NCBI GenBank assembly: GCA_029582165.1 | Contig: CM055881.1 | Span: 25,959,594-26,023,593 of the forward strand | Reading direction: 5' to 3' | DNA: 64,000 nucleotides | Source of the DNA: Portulaca oleracea | Taxonomy: Eukaryota > Streptophyta > Magnoliopsida > Caryophyllales > Portulacaceae | Shown: in pieces, positions 44,656 through 54,230 of the stretch | Layout of the letters: every line of letters begins with the position of its first letter | Position numbering within the stretch: position 1 is the first letter of the stretch | Translations under genes and position numbers: made by a program | Notes under the pieces: model-generated | Told to the model about the DNA's origin: nothing | Seen by the model: only the letters and a program-made list of their open reading frames with translations | Databases searched by the model: none

Positions 44656-47469
44656 TTTACGTCTCATTTGAATTATTAGTCCAATTTAATAACAGATCTG
44701 TCCAAACTCAATAAGTCCCATCCAGATTTCCAAAACCATTTCCAAATCACACATAAACGACTGTCCACATTTTACCAACTCAAAAGAACATAAACTACAT
44801 CCAAAACAGACAGTCAATTTTCACCATAAAATCTCCTTTCGGGATGCAAAAACTGCAAAATAACTTAAAAATCAACAAAACAATTAAAGTGCACCCCAGC
44901 GAGAGAATATAGACATTACCTGGAATTCTTCACTTCACTTCACTTGACCTCCACGAACACACTTGAGCTCACTAAAACGACGCAGTCTAGATCGTGCCTA
45001 GAAATAGGATAATTCTATAGTTAAAAACGTCTCTCGAAGTTAGTACTCACTAAATTCTACCTCACCACACCCTAGGAACACTATAAGGTTCCCATCATTC
45101 ATAAATTTACATTTTAAACATATCTCACATCATCTAACTATCACAAATCACAAATACTCCCATATTACAATCAATTTAATAATTTACGCATAACACATTA
45201 ATTCAAAAGAGTAAACTGGACAGAATTTAATACTCCAACAAAATGAACTATAACTTGACTTCCCGACCTCATATGGGTATGGTTTTAGACTTTCTGGAAA
45301 CCTCGGGATGTCTACTAAAACTCTTATGTTGACCCCGAGACCTAAAACACCCCTTAAGGTACTCAAAACCACCAACTATACAATCTGTCCAATTCTGACC
45401 TAGGTGCGCTATTTGGGTCGTAACTCAAAATATACACCTCAAAATCCTGATCCGCAAAATTCTTATGAAATCCAACATCCTAAGGTATTTTAAACCAAAA
45501 GGTAGGGCTAAATATTAACTACATGAATTATAGTGACCGATATCGTGTGACCCATGAATTATGTCCAAACCGCCTCATTTCTATTTTGGGTTTTTCGATC
45601 CTAGTTCTAATCAAACCACTCCGAGACTCTAACTTAGGCCTCTAAATAGTCCCCTTATGTCCGATACATCTCCTCTTCACTCCCCTAACACCACTATGGT
45701 CAACTTACGCATAAACTAACACAAAAACTCACAATAACAAATAATTTTCAACTAAACATTTTCTTAAAACGCAATTTAGAAATCAAAATAAAATTTCAAA
45801 TCTTCAACATCAAACATCATAGAAAATAATCCCGTATAGCAAGGATAATAAAATACTCTTATACCCAACATCAAAGTATTTTTAAGTTAAGAAGAAAATC
45901 GATAAAACTCGTAATAAAATGTAACGCATTATAATAATTAATAATAATACGATTAATACATCAAAGATCGAAAATTTACTAAATATAATATAATCTAACT
46001 TGTAGAAAAAAAAATACCATAATAATTTTTAAGCAAAACCCTTTTTAAAAGATATAGTAATAGTTATAAATTTAGGTTTTTAATTTTCAAATCTCAAAAC
46101 GAATAAATTTAAGATTCAACTCGAAATCATAACTAGGAATGAGATTTAAAACGGAACTCATTTCAAATAGTAACATGAGCAACTAGTAAATATTAATCAT
46201 AGTACTTGCAACTAATAAGTAAGTTCTAAATATAATAGTCATGCATAAAATAGAAATAGACACACAGTATTTGCAATTCCTTTCAAATAATTTTTCATAA
46301 ATCACTCTAATTAAGCCCTACAAAAAAAAAGGCACATACAAACTAATATATCACATATGGGAAAAAGATTACTAATTTAATTTCATAAAATTTTGATACA
46401 GAACAACTATAATCTAATTGACACACAAAGTAAAGCATGATTAACACAAATAACCAAGATTTGGCAATTACTAATAATCATTTATAAAAGAGAATAATAA
46501 TGATATTAATAGAAGAAAAAAAAAACAAAACGGAGGAATGCTAATAAAACAGTGAACACAAAGTTTAGAAGGGTTTTAGGGTTTACGGAAACGGGAACCC
46601 CAGGCGGCAGAACGGGTGGCGGTCGGGGCTCCGGTGACGTCGTCGGTGGCGGGTGCGTCGGGGTGAATCGTCGGACGGTGGTCGGTAGTCACGGCGGTCG
46701 GTGGAGTCGCGGTGGTGGTCGGGGTCGAACCCAACACCGACTTCAAGCAGTGATGACCCGTTTCTTCACGTCGGGGCGGTGTGCGGCGGTTTTCGGTGAG
46801 GAAGGGGTTGCGCGGTGGTCGTCTGGTGGTCGGTAGTCAACGGCCACAGCCTGGGTGGCGGTTGGTGGTAGTGCACCGCGGGTAAATCAGAGGGAGAGAG
46901 AATGACTGTGATAGAGAGAGAAAGAGGGAGGAAAAGGGATGCGGTGGTCACGACGGTTGCGAGGGTGGTGGTCCGGCGGCAGCGGCGGCGGTTGGTGGAG
47001 CAGCGGCGGCAACGGCAGTTACGCAGAGATAGAGAGAAGAGATGAGGGATTTGGCTTAGGGTTTAGCATAATTTCAGGTTTTATTAAACTAATATATCAT
47101 AACTAAAATAAAATTGATGAAAAATCTGTAAAATAAAAACAATAGCTATATGCTACTATTAATAGCTCTATAAGAGAATAATATAAATTTTATTTCTCAA
47201 ATAATAATAGTAGTAAACCTATTAATAGCCACACAATTAAATAAAGGAAAACACATAACTCATCAAATATTAACACATGAAATTACTAAGGTATCCATAC
47301 TCCCATGCACGTAGAAAATTACTAAACTACCCTTGTTAGTCTCTTAACGGTCCTACGAGCTCAAGTGTCAGCAAGATAATTGCCGATAAAATCTCAAAAA
47401 TTAACGGAGTCAAACTTAAATTATTAACGTCGTAATGGTCAACACCTTCAAATTTTCCTGGGTTTTACA

Positions 47470-48116
47470 TCATTACCCCCTTAAAAGAAGTTTCGTCCTC
47501 GAAACTTAAACCCAAAACCAAAGGTCTGCAAGATGGAACTAACAATGGCCTTAACCAAAACTCGGGGTTTTACATTATTACCCTCTTCAAAAGAGTTTCG
47601 TCCTCGAAACTCAACATACCTTATGCCTTGGGTAGGTGGGGATACTTGGATCTCATCTCCTCCTTGGCTTCCCAAATTACTTCAGTTGTGTAATGACTCT
47701 CCCGTCATACCATACTATAAGGACGGTATTTACACGAAGCTGCTTCTCTCCATAATTGTGAATCTCTAGTAGCTGCTCCCCGTAGGTTAAGTCTTCTCTC
47801 AACCTCTAAATTCTCATCAGGGTCTTCTTCTTGCTCCAAGCCCTCCTAGGGGCTCTATTCCATACCCTCCTCGGGGTTTGAGGCCTTCCAAAGAAGCTTG
47901 GGTCGAGTACTCATGGCAAAAGCAGTGGTATCCCATTCGACGGATATCAAAATCAACCAACATGCACTTATAACACAAAAAGAAATCAAGACATAGACAC
48001 ACATCCCATTCCCCCATCCTACATTCATCACTCCGAACGTAGCATCCTAAGTTCTAACTAAAACCTAATCGACCTTAGGAGCTCCCATGTCGTAACCCAG
48101 AGCTCTGATACCATTC
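47470..48116 (-). pseudogene. internally deleted gag-pol remnant of a Ty3/gypsy element
   Basis: In element orientation a PBS (48113-48102) precedes a leader. A gag-like start at 47914 (MSTRPKLLWKASNPEE) is followed by a stop and DPDENLEVERRLNLRG. The sequence then passes directly to HYTTEVIWEAKEEMRSKYPHL, the typical C-terminal end of chromovirus-type polyproteins, and a final SFEDET-like segment at 47600. Protease, reverse transcriptase, RNase H and most of integrase are missing, so the remnant is not autonomous. Two PPT/LTR-start junctions lie in tandem (47470 and 47571). Confidence 0.7.
48102..48113 (-). other. primer-binding site next to the right Cassandra LTR
   Basis: TGGTATCAGAGC on the minus strand, three bases from the LTR end. 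Confidence 0.88.
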
Positions 48117-48529
48117 TGTAACGCCCCGAACCCCTCTCGGGCCGCAGACATTACCGATAGCTGCTTCAAGGATTGCTGACTGGCCCCACAAATCACCACG
48201 GGTCTTTCCAGCGTGCTTCATCCTCGCTCACACGCTGCTTGGGAAAACTTTCCAGGAGGTCACCTATCCTTTGATTACTCTCAGCCAAGCATGCTTAACT
48301 GAGGAGTTCCCAACGGATGAGCTACCATAAAAGAAGGTGCAGTTCAGTTAAGCGTGCTTGGCTGGGAGTAGTCAAAGGATGGGTGACCTCCTGGGAAGTT
48401 TTCCCCAAGCAGCGTGTGAGCGAGGACGAAGCACGCTGGAAAGACTCGTGGTGATTTGTGGGGCCAGTTACCGATCCTTAAAACAGTTATGGGTAATGTC
48501 AGCGGCCCGGGAGGGGCCGGGGCATTACA
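48117..48529 (-). repeat. rearranged Cassandra LTR with an inverted second copy
   Basis: 48117-48341 matches the left Cassandra LTR. From about 48342 the sequence turns into the complement of the same LTR and runs to GGCATTACA at 48529. The result is a 190-bp near-palindrome with 5S-like segments on both strands (48248-48310 minus, 48344-48399 plus). The inverted arm is more diverged, so it came from another Cassandra copy. Confidence 0.85.
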
Positions 48530-48534
48530 GTATC

Positions 48535-49925
48535 GGTAATGTTGTATTTACATTTACTGCCCTTTTCCTTCCAAGAATGAACTCTGCAGATTACTGCTTT
48601 TCAGTTTTCATTTAATTTCTCTTGTTTCCTTTTCATAAACAGAATTCAATAATAGAAGAGGTGCACTATAAGTAGGATGAACATGGTTCCGAGACTTCTT
48701 GCTAAACCTTTCAATTAAAGCAAATTAGCACTACCTGCTTCGCATCAGGGATGGCAACACAGGATGGTGGCCAACTACAACCAAACAGAGCGCCGCTGCA
48801 GTTGTTGGAGGATCCCGCTGGCAAGGTCATTGCCATGCATTATGTAAGCAAGTTGAAGAAAAAGATGGTCAACTATGGTGATCAATGTTTTGATGAATTT
48901 TATTGTTGTTTATGACTCCTCATTCAAGCTCCTAAATTATTATATCTTTCATCACTACTCAAAGACTGTAATTATATGTTCCATCAGCTGGGAAACAGAG
49001 CCCATGCAAGGCATGGGCACTGCCACTAGTACATATATATATATATATGGGAGTTGATAAAATGAGAAAGGAGTTTTTGTGAACATGAAAGCATGTGACA
49101 TCTTAGTCATTGATTCCCAAATCAAAGGTGGGTGAAAATTTTTCATTTTATATTTATTTAATGAGTTGAGTTTCCTTTTTTTTTTTTGTATTGAGAGGTC
49201 TCACGTAAGTAAGTACCCCGATGTCAATAAATTGCAGCCATATTCACGCACGCTTCTCCTTCTCCCTACATGAGTTAATGAAAACGTCTCTTCAAATCCC
49301 CCCCAGAGCGCCTACTCTTTCTTCTTCCCCCTGCAATCAGAATGCAATTGCTGCTCGAGGAAGCCATAGCCGAAAACCTAAACTGCTGCTTGAGGAAGCT
49401 TTGAGCCAATTAAACCCTAAATGATCTCCACAGTGAATTGCAATAGCTATTGTGGTGCAATTTTCCGGCAAGACATTGACGAGTTCCGGTGGCTGAGTTT
49501 TCTGGCCAAATTCAAGAGAAAGTGGAACCCAAGTGGATTTTTACGGCGGGTGAGTCCATGCGTTTTCTGAGGTTTATTTCCTTTTTTTTTGGTGAAATTG
49601 GGGGTTTCCGACGAGAGTTTGATGTTCATTCTTACCATTGAGTGTGGTTTTTATCAGAGCAGCTGGGTTTTTTTGTTTCTCTTCAAATCTCCTCGGTTCT
49701 CCTCAATATCAAATAGCAGAAACCCTAATTTTTTGGTTTTTCCAGTTGTTGGTTAAAGAATATTATCCAAGAGCTGAAGGGGTGCAATTTAGTTGCCCAA
49801 CAAATACGATCAGAACGTGAGGAAGGGTTTCTGCAGAAATGGAACCAACTGTGGAGGTCGGGGGTGAAGTAATGAGGTAATTTGAACTTTGTTTTTGTAA
49901 TGTGAATTTTGGTACAAGTTAATTG
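48535..49925. other. non-genic stretch
   Basis: No gene is firmly supported. 48752-48844 could be an exon (MATQDGGQLQPNRAPLQLL followed by GTAAGC), and 49838-49875 could be another (MEPTVEVGGEVM followed by GTAATT), but neither has a recognised partner. A short AT repeat lies at 49030-49047. 49290-49560 looks like a CT-rich leader. Confidence 0.4.
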
Positions 49926-51180
49926 GCATCCAGGCATTACTTTTTATGCATAATATGACAAGTTAATGATCATTTCGGGGTATGTTCATGTTCATCTTTG
50001 AGGTATAGTTGATGTTCATCTCACATATAGGTGAGGCTTATTTTGGAGTTTACTTTGGGGGGAGGGGGGGTCAATTGTATATAATTGATGTTCATTTGAG
50101 GCGTGGTGGATGTTCATTTGAGGTGTAGCTGATGTTCATTTCAAATATGGTTGATGTTCATTTTAGGATAGAATTGAACCCTACGTAAGTCAAATTATAT
50201 TTGATGCTCACTTGTTTATGATATGCTTGATGTATATCTCATTTGACATGGATGCTCATTGGTGGTCACTTTGGGGTTTATTTTAGGGGTAGCCAATCAT
50301 GTGTATAGTTGATGTTCATTTCGAGGTATGTTAATGTTCATTTTTGAGGTATAGTTGATGTTTATATCATATATAGGTGGTGTTCATTATGGAGTTTATT
50401 TTTGGGTGTCAATTTGTATATAATTGATGTTTATTCGAGGCATAGTGGATGTTCATTCGAGGTGTAGCTAATGTCCATTTCAAATATGCTCACTTGTTTG
50501 TGGTATGCTTGATGTTTACCTCATTTGACATGGATGCTTATTGGTGGTATATGTGTTGTTCATCTGTGGTACAATTGATGTTACTTTGTTTTGATGGTCA
50601 TTTTGGGGGTTTTTTTTTGGGGGGGGGGGGGGAAAGGAGCAATCATGTGTATAGTTGATATTCATCTCGGGGTATGTTCATGTTCATCTTTGAGGTATAG
50701 TTGATGTTCATATTATATATAGGTGATATTCATTTTTCAGTTTACTTTGGGGGTTGGGGGGGTCAATTTGTGTATAATTGATGTTCATCCGAGGCGTAGT
50801 GGATGTTCATTTGAGACGTAGCTGATGTTCATTTCAAATATTGTTGATGTTCATTTTAGGATACAATTGGTGTTAAGTTTACTATCGATGTTCTTTTCTT
50901 GTTTGTTGGTTTTCCAGTGAAAAACTATATGAATCAGATGCCAATCATGTGGGGTCATTTCTGGGTATGTTGATGTTCATTTTTGAAGTATAGTTGATGT
51001 TCATATCAGATATAGTTGATGTCCACTTTGGAGTTTGCTTTGGGGTGTCAATTTCTACATAGTTGATGCTCATTTCAAGGAATAGTGGATGTTCATTTGA
51101 GGTGTAGCTAATATTTATTTCAAAAATAAGTGTTGTTCGTTTTAGGTTTAATTTGTAGTTAACCATTTTTCGTTTAGCAC
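49926..51180. repeat. degenerate TTGATGTTCAT array with higher-order structure
   Basis: Dozens of variants of a roughly 20-25 bp unit (TATAGTTGATGTTCATTT). A larger block starting GGGTATGTTCATGTTCAT recurs at about 49976, 50313, 50670 and 50960, so the array has a second period of about 290-360 bp. G-runs (up to about 15) lie at 50066-50074 and 50619-50632. The unit is also open on the minus strand (MNINYTSKMNIN). Confidence 0.85.
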
Positions 51181-52413
51181 TCACGGATTAGTTTTATGCT
51201 TTTCGCTTATCTTGCAAGGTTGTGAGATGCTGAACAATATTGGTAAGATCAAAGAGGAGGAGCTTAATTGATGATTTGACATCATTAACAAGGCTTGAAG
51301 CAGAAGGAAATTACAAAATCATAAGAGCGAGCAAACGAGAATTTGTGTGTATGAATACAGTATATAGCTCAAATGCGGTGAATCTAGAGATTAGGAATGT
51401 GTTTGATTTTTAAGTACTCAGTTCCCTTTTCATCATAGAATATTTCCCTTAGGAAAGGGCAGTCTATTATATGCAATGTAGTGAGATGTTGCATAGCGGC
51501 TTGTGATGGCATGAACTTGAGATTTGGCATATCCACAAGCACCAACTCATGCAAAAATGTCAAGTTACTGATCCACTCCGGCAGAGCTACAGAGCAGTAA
51601 AACTCCAAATAGTTAGCTTCTGAAGTTGATGGAGATACTGGACTGAACTCGGCAAGCTTACCTTGTCCATCCTATACCCACATATTTTGAGTTCCACAAG
51701 GGATCGAAAATACCCGATGCAACCCTTCAACTTATTGTCATAATGCAGCGTTGGAAAAGGGAACTCGTCGAGCTGGGGGATGAATGGGCCAAGTTTTAAC
51801 CTCTCAAGGCTTGGGAGATTGCCAATGCCACTTGGTATATCACTCATGCTATCACAGTCAGAAATCTCTATCTCCTTAAGTTTGATTAATGGAGTCATAT
51901 CTCCCACCAGGTTTCCTAACTTTTCGCAATAAGACACCTTCAATGTCTCTAAAGATGTGACACAATCGAAATGAATGGGCGGAGATGTTGCATTCTTGCA
52001 GCTTTTAATGAACAGTTTCTTTAAAGACACGAGATTCTTCAAAGATATCGACAGATGGTTTAGTCCATGACAATACTCAATGATGAGGTACACAAGGTTT
52101 CTGTACTCGACCATCTGTCTCAACCATTGGGGCAATGCCTTACTAGGGAAAAGTTCGATCTGAAGACCAACCAAGTCTGGATGTGGTTGTAAAGCTTCTA
52201 ACACCATTTTGTGCTTTTCCACTCCAACATCTTTGGTATATATGTCGTCATAATGTAAACATAACTCCATGATGTGTTCCTTGCTTCTCAAGTTCACCTT
52301 TTCGGCTTCTTCGATTTGTACACATCCAACACCTACTATCTGTAGTCGCCCCTTAAGTTTGGTCAAAGTTGCCAACTCACTTAACTTTCCGCCCGTACAT
52401 GCAGCTGCCATCA

Positions 52414-52426
52414 ATGTTGGGAGTGT
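52414..52426. repeat. 13-bp target-site duplication (left)
   Basis: ATGTTGGGAGTGT, repeated exactly at 54231-54243. Without one copy and the element between, the LRR reading CLQTLPTLMAA is continuous. Confidence 0.93.
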
Positions 52427-54230
52427 GTACTGGTTGCCCACATAATAACAGAGATTGAAAAAGTTCATTGGGAGCTGATGAGTCGGTTCTGGGAACCGTT
52501 TGAATTGCTCTTCTCAGGGCTTCCGCCGCGTCCCATGGCCGTTGCCGCCGCCGTCGGTGGCCGGTAATGGTGCCACTGGTCTTCTCTCCATGCTTATTCC
52601 ATCGCCTCCTTCCACCTTTTCCATCCCTTTGTTTCTTTCTTCGGCGGTCCTTTTCCCAGCGTCTTCAGGTTTTCGGTTTCTTCTTCGGGGCTTCAGTATC
52701 GATTGGGTTGCAGGGTCCAGCGCCAGAGTTTTCCAGTGAAGGTTTGTTAAGTTCCAGGTTTTAGGCATTGGTGTTTGTTGTGGTGGGCATGGATCTGTCA
52801 GGTTCTTGCTCTAACTTGTCTTTGGCTCTGTTAGATAGGTATGTTGCCCTTCAATCTGAATTGAAATCTTTATCTTGCTTCATATTTGGGAAGGATAGTA
52901 TTGGTACCCCAATTGCTGTGTTTGATAGAGCCAAGGCAATTCTAGAGCTTTTATGTGAATTAAAGGCTTTTTGTGCCCTCCTGTTGTTGCTAGCCCTCAT
53001 GCTCCTCCGTTTTGTTCTGACCGGGGTTCTTCCAAGGGTGTTCTTAATACGTTGGCTACAAATCCTGGGAGGGGGATGGGCTCTGGTTCTTCCTTTTCAG
53101 TTTTTGTGGACAATTTATCGATGGGTGTTGGCCTTTCTTGGTTGGAAAGTTTATTCAAAAAGTTTGGTGCTATTGTTGATGTTTACATTCCTCGGAAATG
53201 TGGGAGGAATGGGAACCGTTTTGGGTTTGTTCGGTTTAGAGACAAGCAAGCTGGTTCATGTGCAATCCATGGTCTTAACGGGAGGATGATTAACGGATCT
53301 GTGTTGGGTGTTTCCTAGGCTAAGTTTAGCGAAAAAAAGTCTTCAAATCCTCCGACCAGGAGGGTTTGTAAGGTCTGGAAGTAGGTGCCTAAGGTGAAGC
53401 AACATATTGAGGGTGCTTCATTTGCTAATAACCTTGTTGTAGTTGGTGATTCTTTTGAGGGTTGTGCGGACGACCAAGCCCCCCCTTTGGCTGATATTGG
53501 CTCCGTTTCGAGTAAAACTTTATCAGATCCACTTGATATCTCTAAGGCCTTGCCGAATGCTGAGCGCAAGCTTTCCTATAAAGATGCTCTTTTGAATGGC
53601 TCTCAGTCTGCTGGTTTGGTGGGTAATGGTATGGTGGCCACTTCTGATAGTGATCGTACCATTAGCGATCCGCTTGTCCCTTTTGATGTTGATGTTTGTT
53701 CTGTCTTGCCTCCTAATTCTAAGGTCTTAGCTCTCGAGGCTCCAAAGGTAAAGAATAGGAAGAGGAAACTCAGTATAATGTGCAACTCCAAGTGGCATTT
53801 AGTCAGACAAGCTACTTGTAGGATCACTTCTTCAAGGAGTTCGGGTCTCAAACAAGGGAAGAAAAAATGCTCTAAAAGACTGGAGTCCATCTGTGAGGAT
53901 GATTTAGAGATCGGCGAGGAGGCTTTGAAGGTTCCTGTGGAAATTTATTTGGATAATTTGGACAACGAGGCGTGCAGAGCGGCTAAGGTTGGGTGTAAAT
54001 TGGGTTTCATTCGTGATGATGAAGACATTGCTGCAAAGAAATTTAGAGAGAAATTGCAGGAAGAAAAGAAGGCAAAAGTGAAGTTTTAATTGTGTTTCTT
54101 GTTTTTGCTTCGTGAGCTGGTCACTTTTGTCTTGTTATGCTGTATTTCCCATGCTGTTTCTATTGTCTTTTTTGACAATAGTTGTCTTGAAACTCTTGCC
54201 CTTTTCGAGTTCTAAATAATCGAAAAAAAC
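52427..54230 (+). mobile_element. ORF1-only LINE (1804 bp) inserted in the NBS-LRR gene
   Basis: Bounded by a 13-bp duplication and ending in a short A-rich tail (TCGAAAAAAAC). The 5' part (52500-52767) is a GC-rich leader. The body is a LINE ORF1 with RRM domain, and there is no endonuclease or reverse transcriptase. It was therefore moved by another LINE's machinery, or it is an internally deleted copy. Confidence 0.88.
52789..54089 (+). pseudogene. LINE ORF1 with RRM domain, broken
   Basis: Starts MDLSGSCSNLSLALLDRYV at 52789 and shifts frame near 52975. It encodes an RRM (FSVFVDNLSMGVG, WLESLFKKFGAIVDVYIPRK, NRFGFVRF), typical of nucleic-acid-binding ORF1 proteins of plant LINEs. It meets two TAG codons near 53317 and 53383, then stays open for 234 residues, ending EKLQEEKKAKVKF. 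The C-terminal part is basic and charged. Not a host gene. Confidence 0.8.

Larger units (their letters stand above)
43845..47469 (-). repeat. long gypsy-type LTR (3625 bp) inside the composite
   Basis: TGTAA...TTACA ends, with a PBS adjoining on one side (43831-43842) and a purine tract on the other (47470-47484). It contains a hexamer minisatellite (44381-44430), an 83-bp tandem duplication (44498-44655), a conserved block shared with other LTRs (45240-45530) and a GC-rich block (46590-47040). Only one copy is present in the window. Confidence 0.8.
43418..48529 (-). mobile_element. composite Cassandra TRIM / Ty3-gypsy retroelement (5.1 kb)
   Basis: Bounded by one GTATC pair. On the minus strand the order is: rearranged Cassandra LTR (48529-48117), PBS, gypsy-type internal remnant, polypurine tract, 3.6-kb gypsy-type LTR (47469-43845), second PBS, Cassandra internal region, polypurine tract, Cassandra LTR (43710-43418). 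Every LTR-PBS and PPT-LTR junction is well formed, yet each internal domain has LTRs of two different families. This can be explained by template switching between two co-packaged RNAs followed by one integration, or by later insertion and recombination. No complete coding sequence is present. Confidence 0.8.

Noticed and set aside
46552..46951. GC-rich open frames inside the long LTR
   Set aside because: Gly/Arg-rich product from GGTGG repeats; composition artefact within an LTR.
48344..48399. Possible 5S rRNA gene
   Set aside because: Only the 3' half of a 5S-like sequence is present, it occurs three times inside LTRs of one family and lacks the 5' half and a T-run terminator; it is the known 5S-derived part of Cassandra.
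48752..48844. Possible isolated exon MATQDGGQLQPN...
   Set aside because: Open, with a good GTAAGC donor, but no matching neighbouring exons or recognised protein; not enough to call a gene.
53603..53890. Minus-strand frame opposite the LINE ORF1
   Set aside because: Shadow of the plus-strand ORF1, which has a clear RRM domain.
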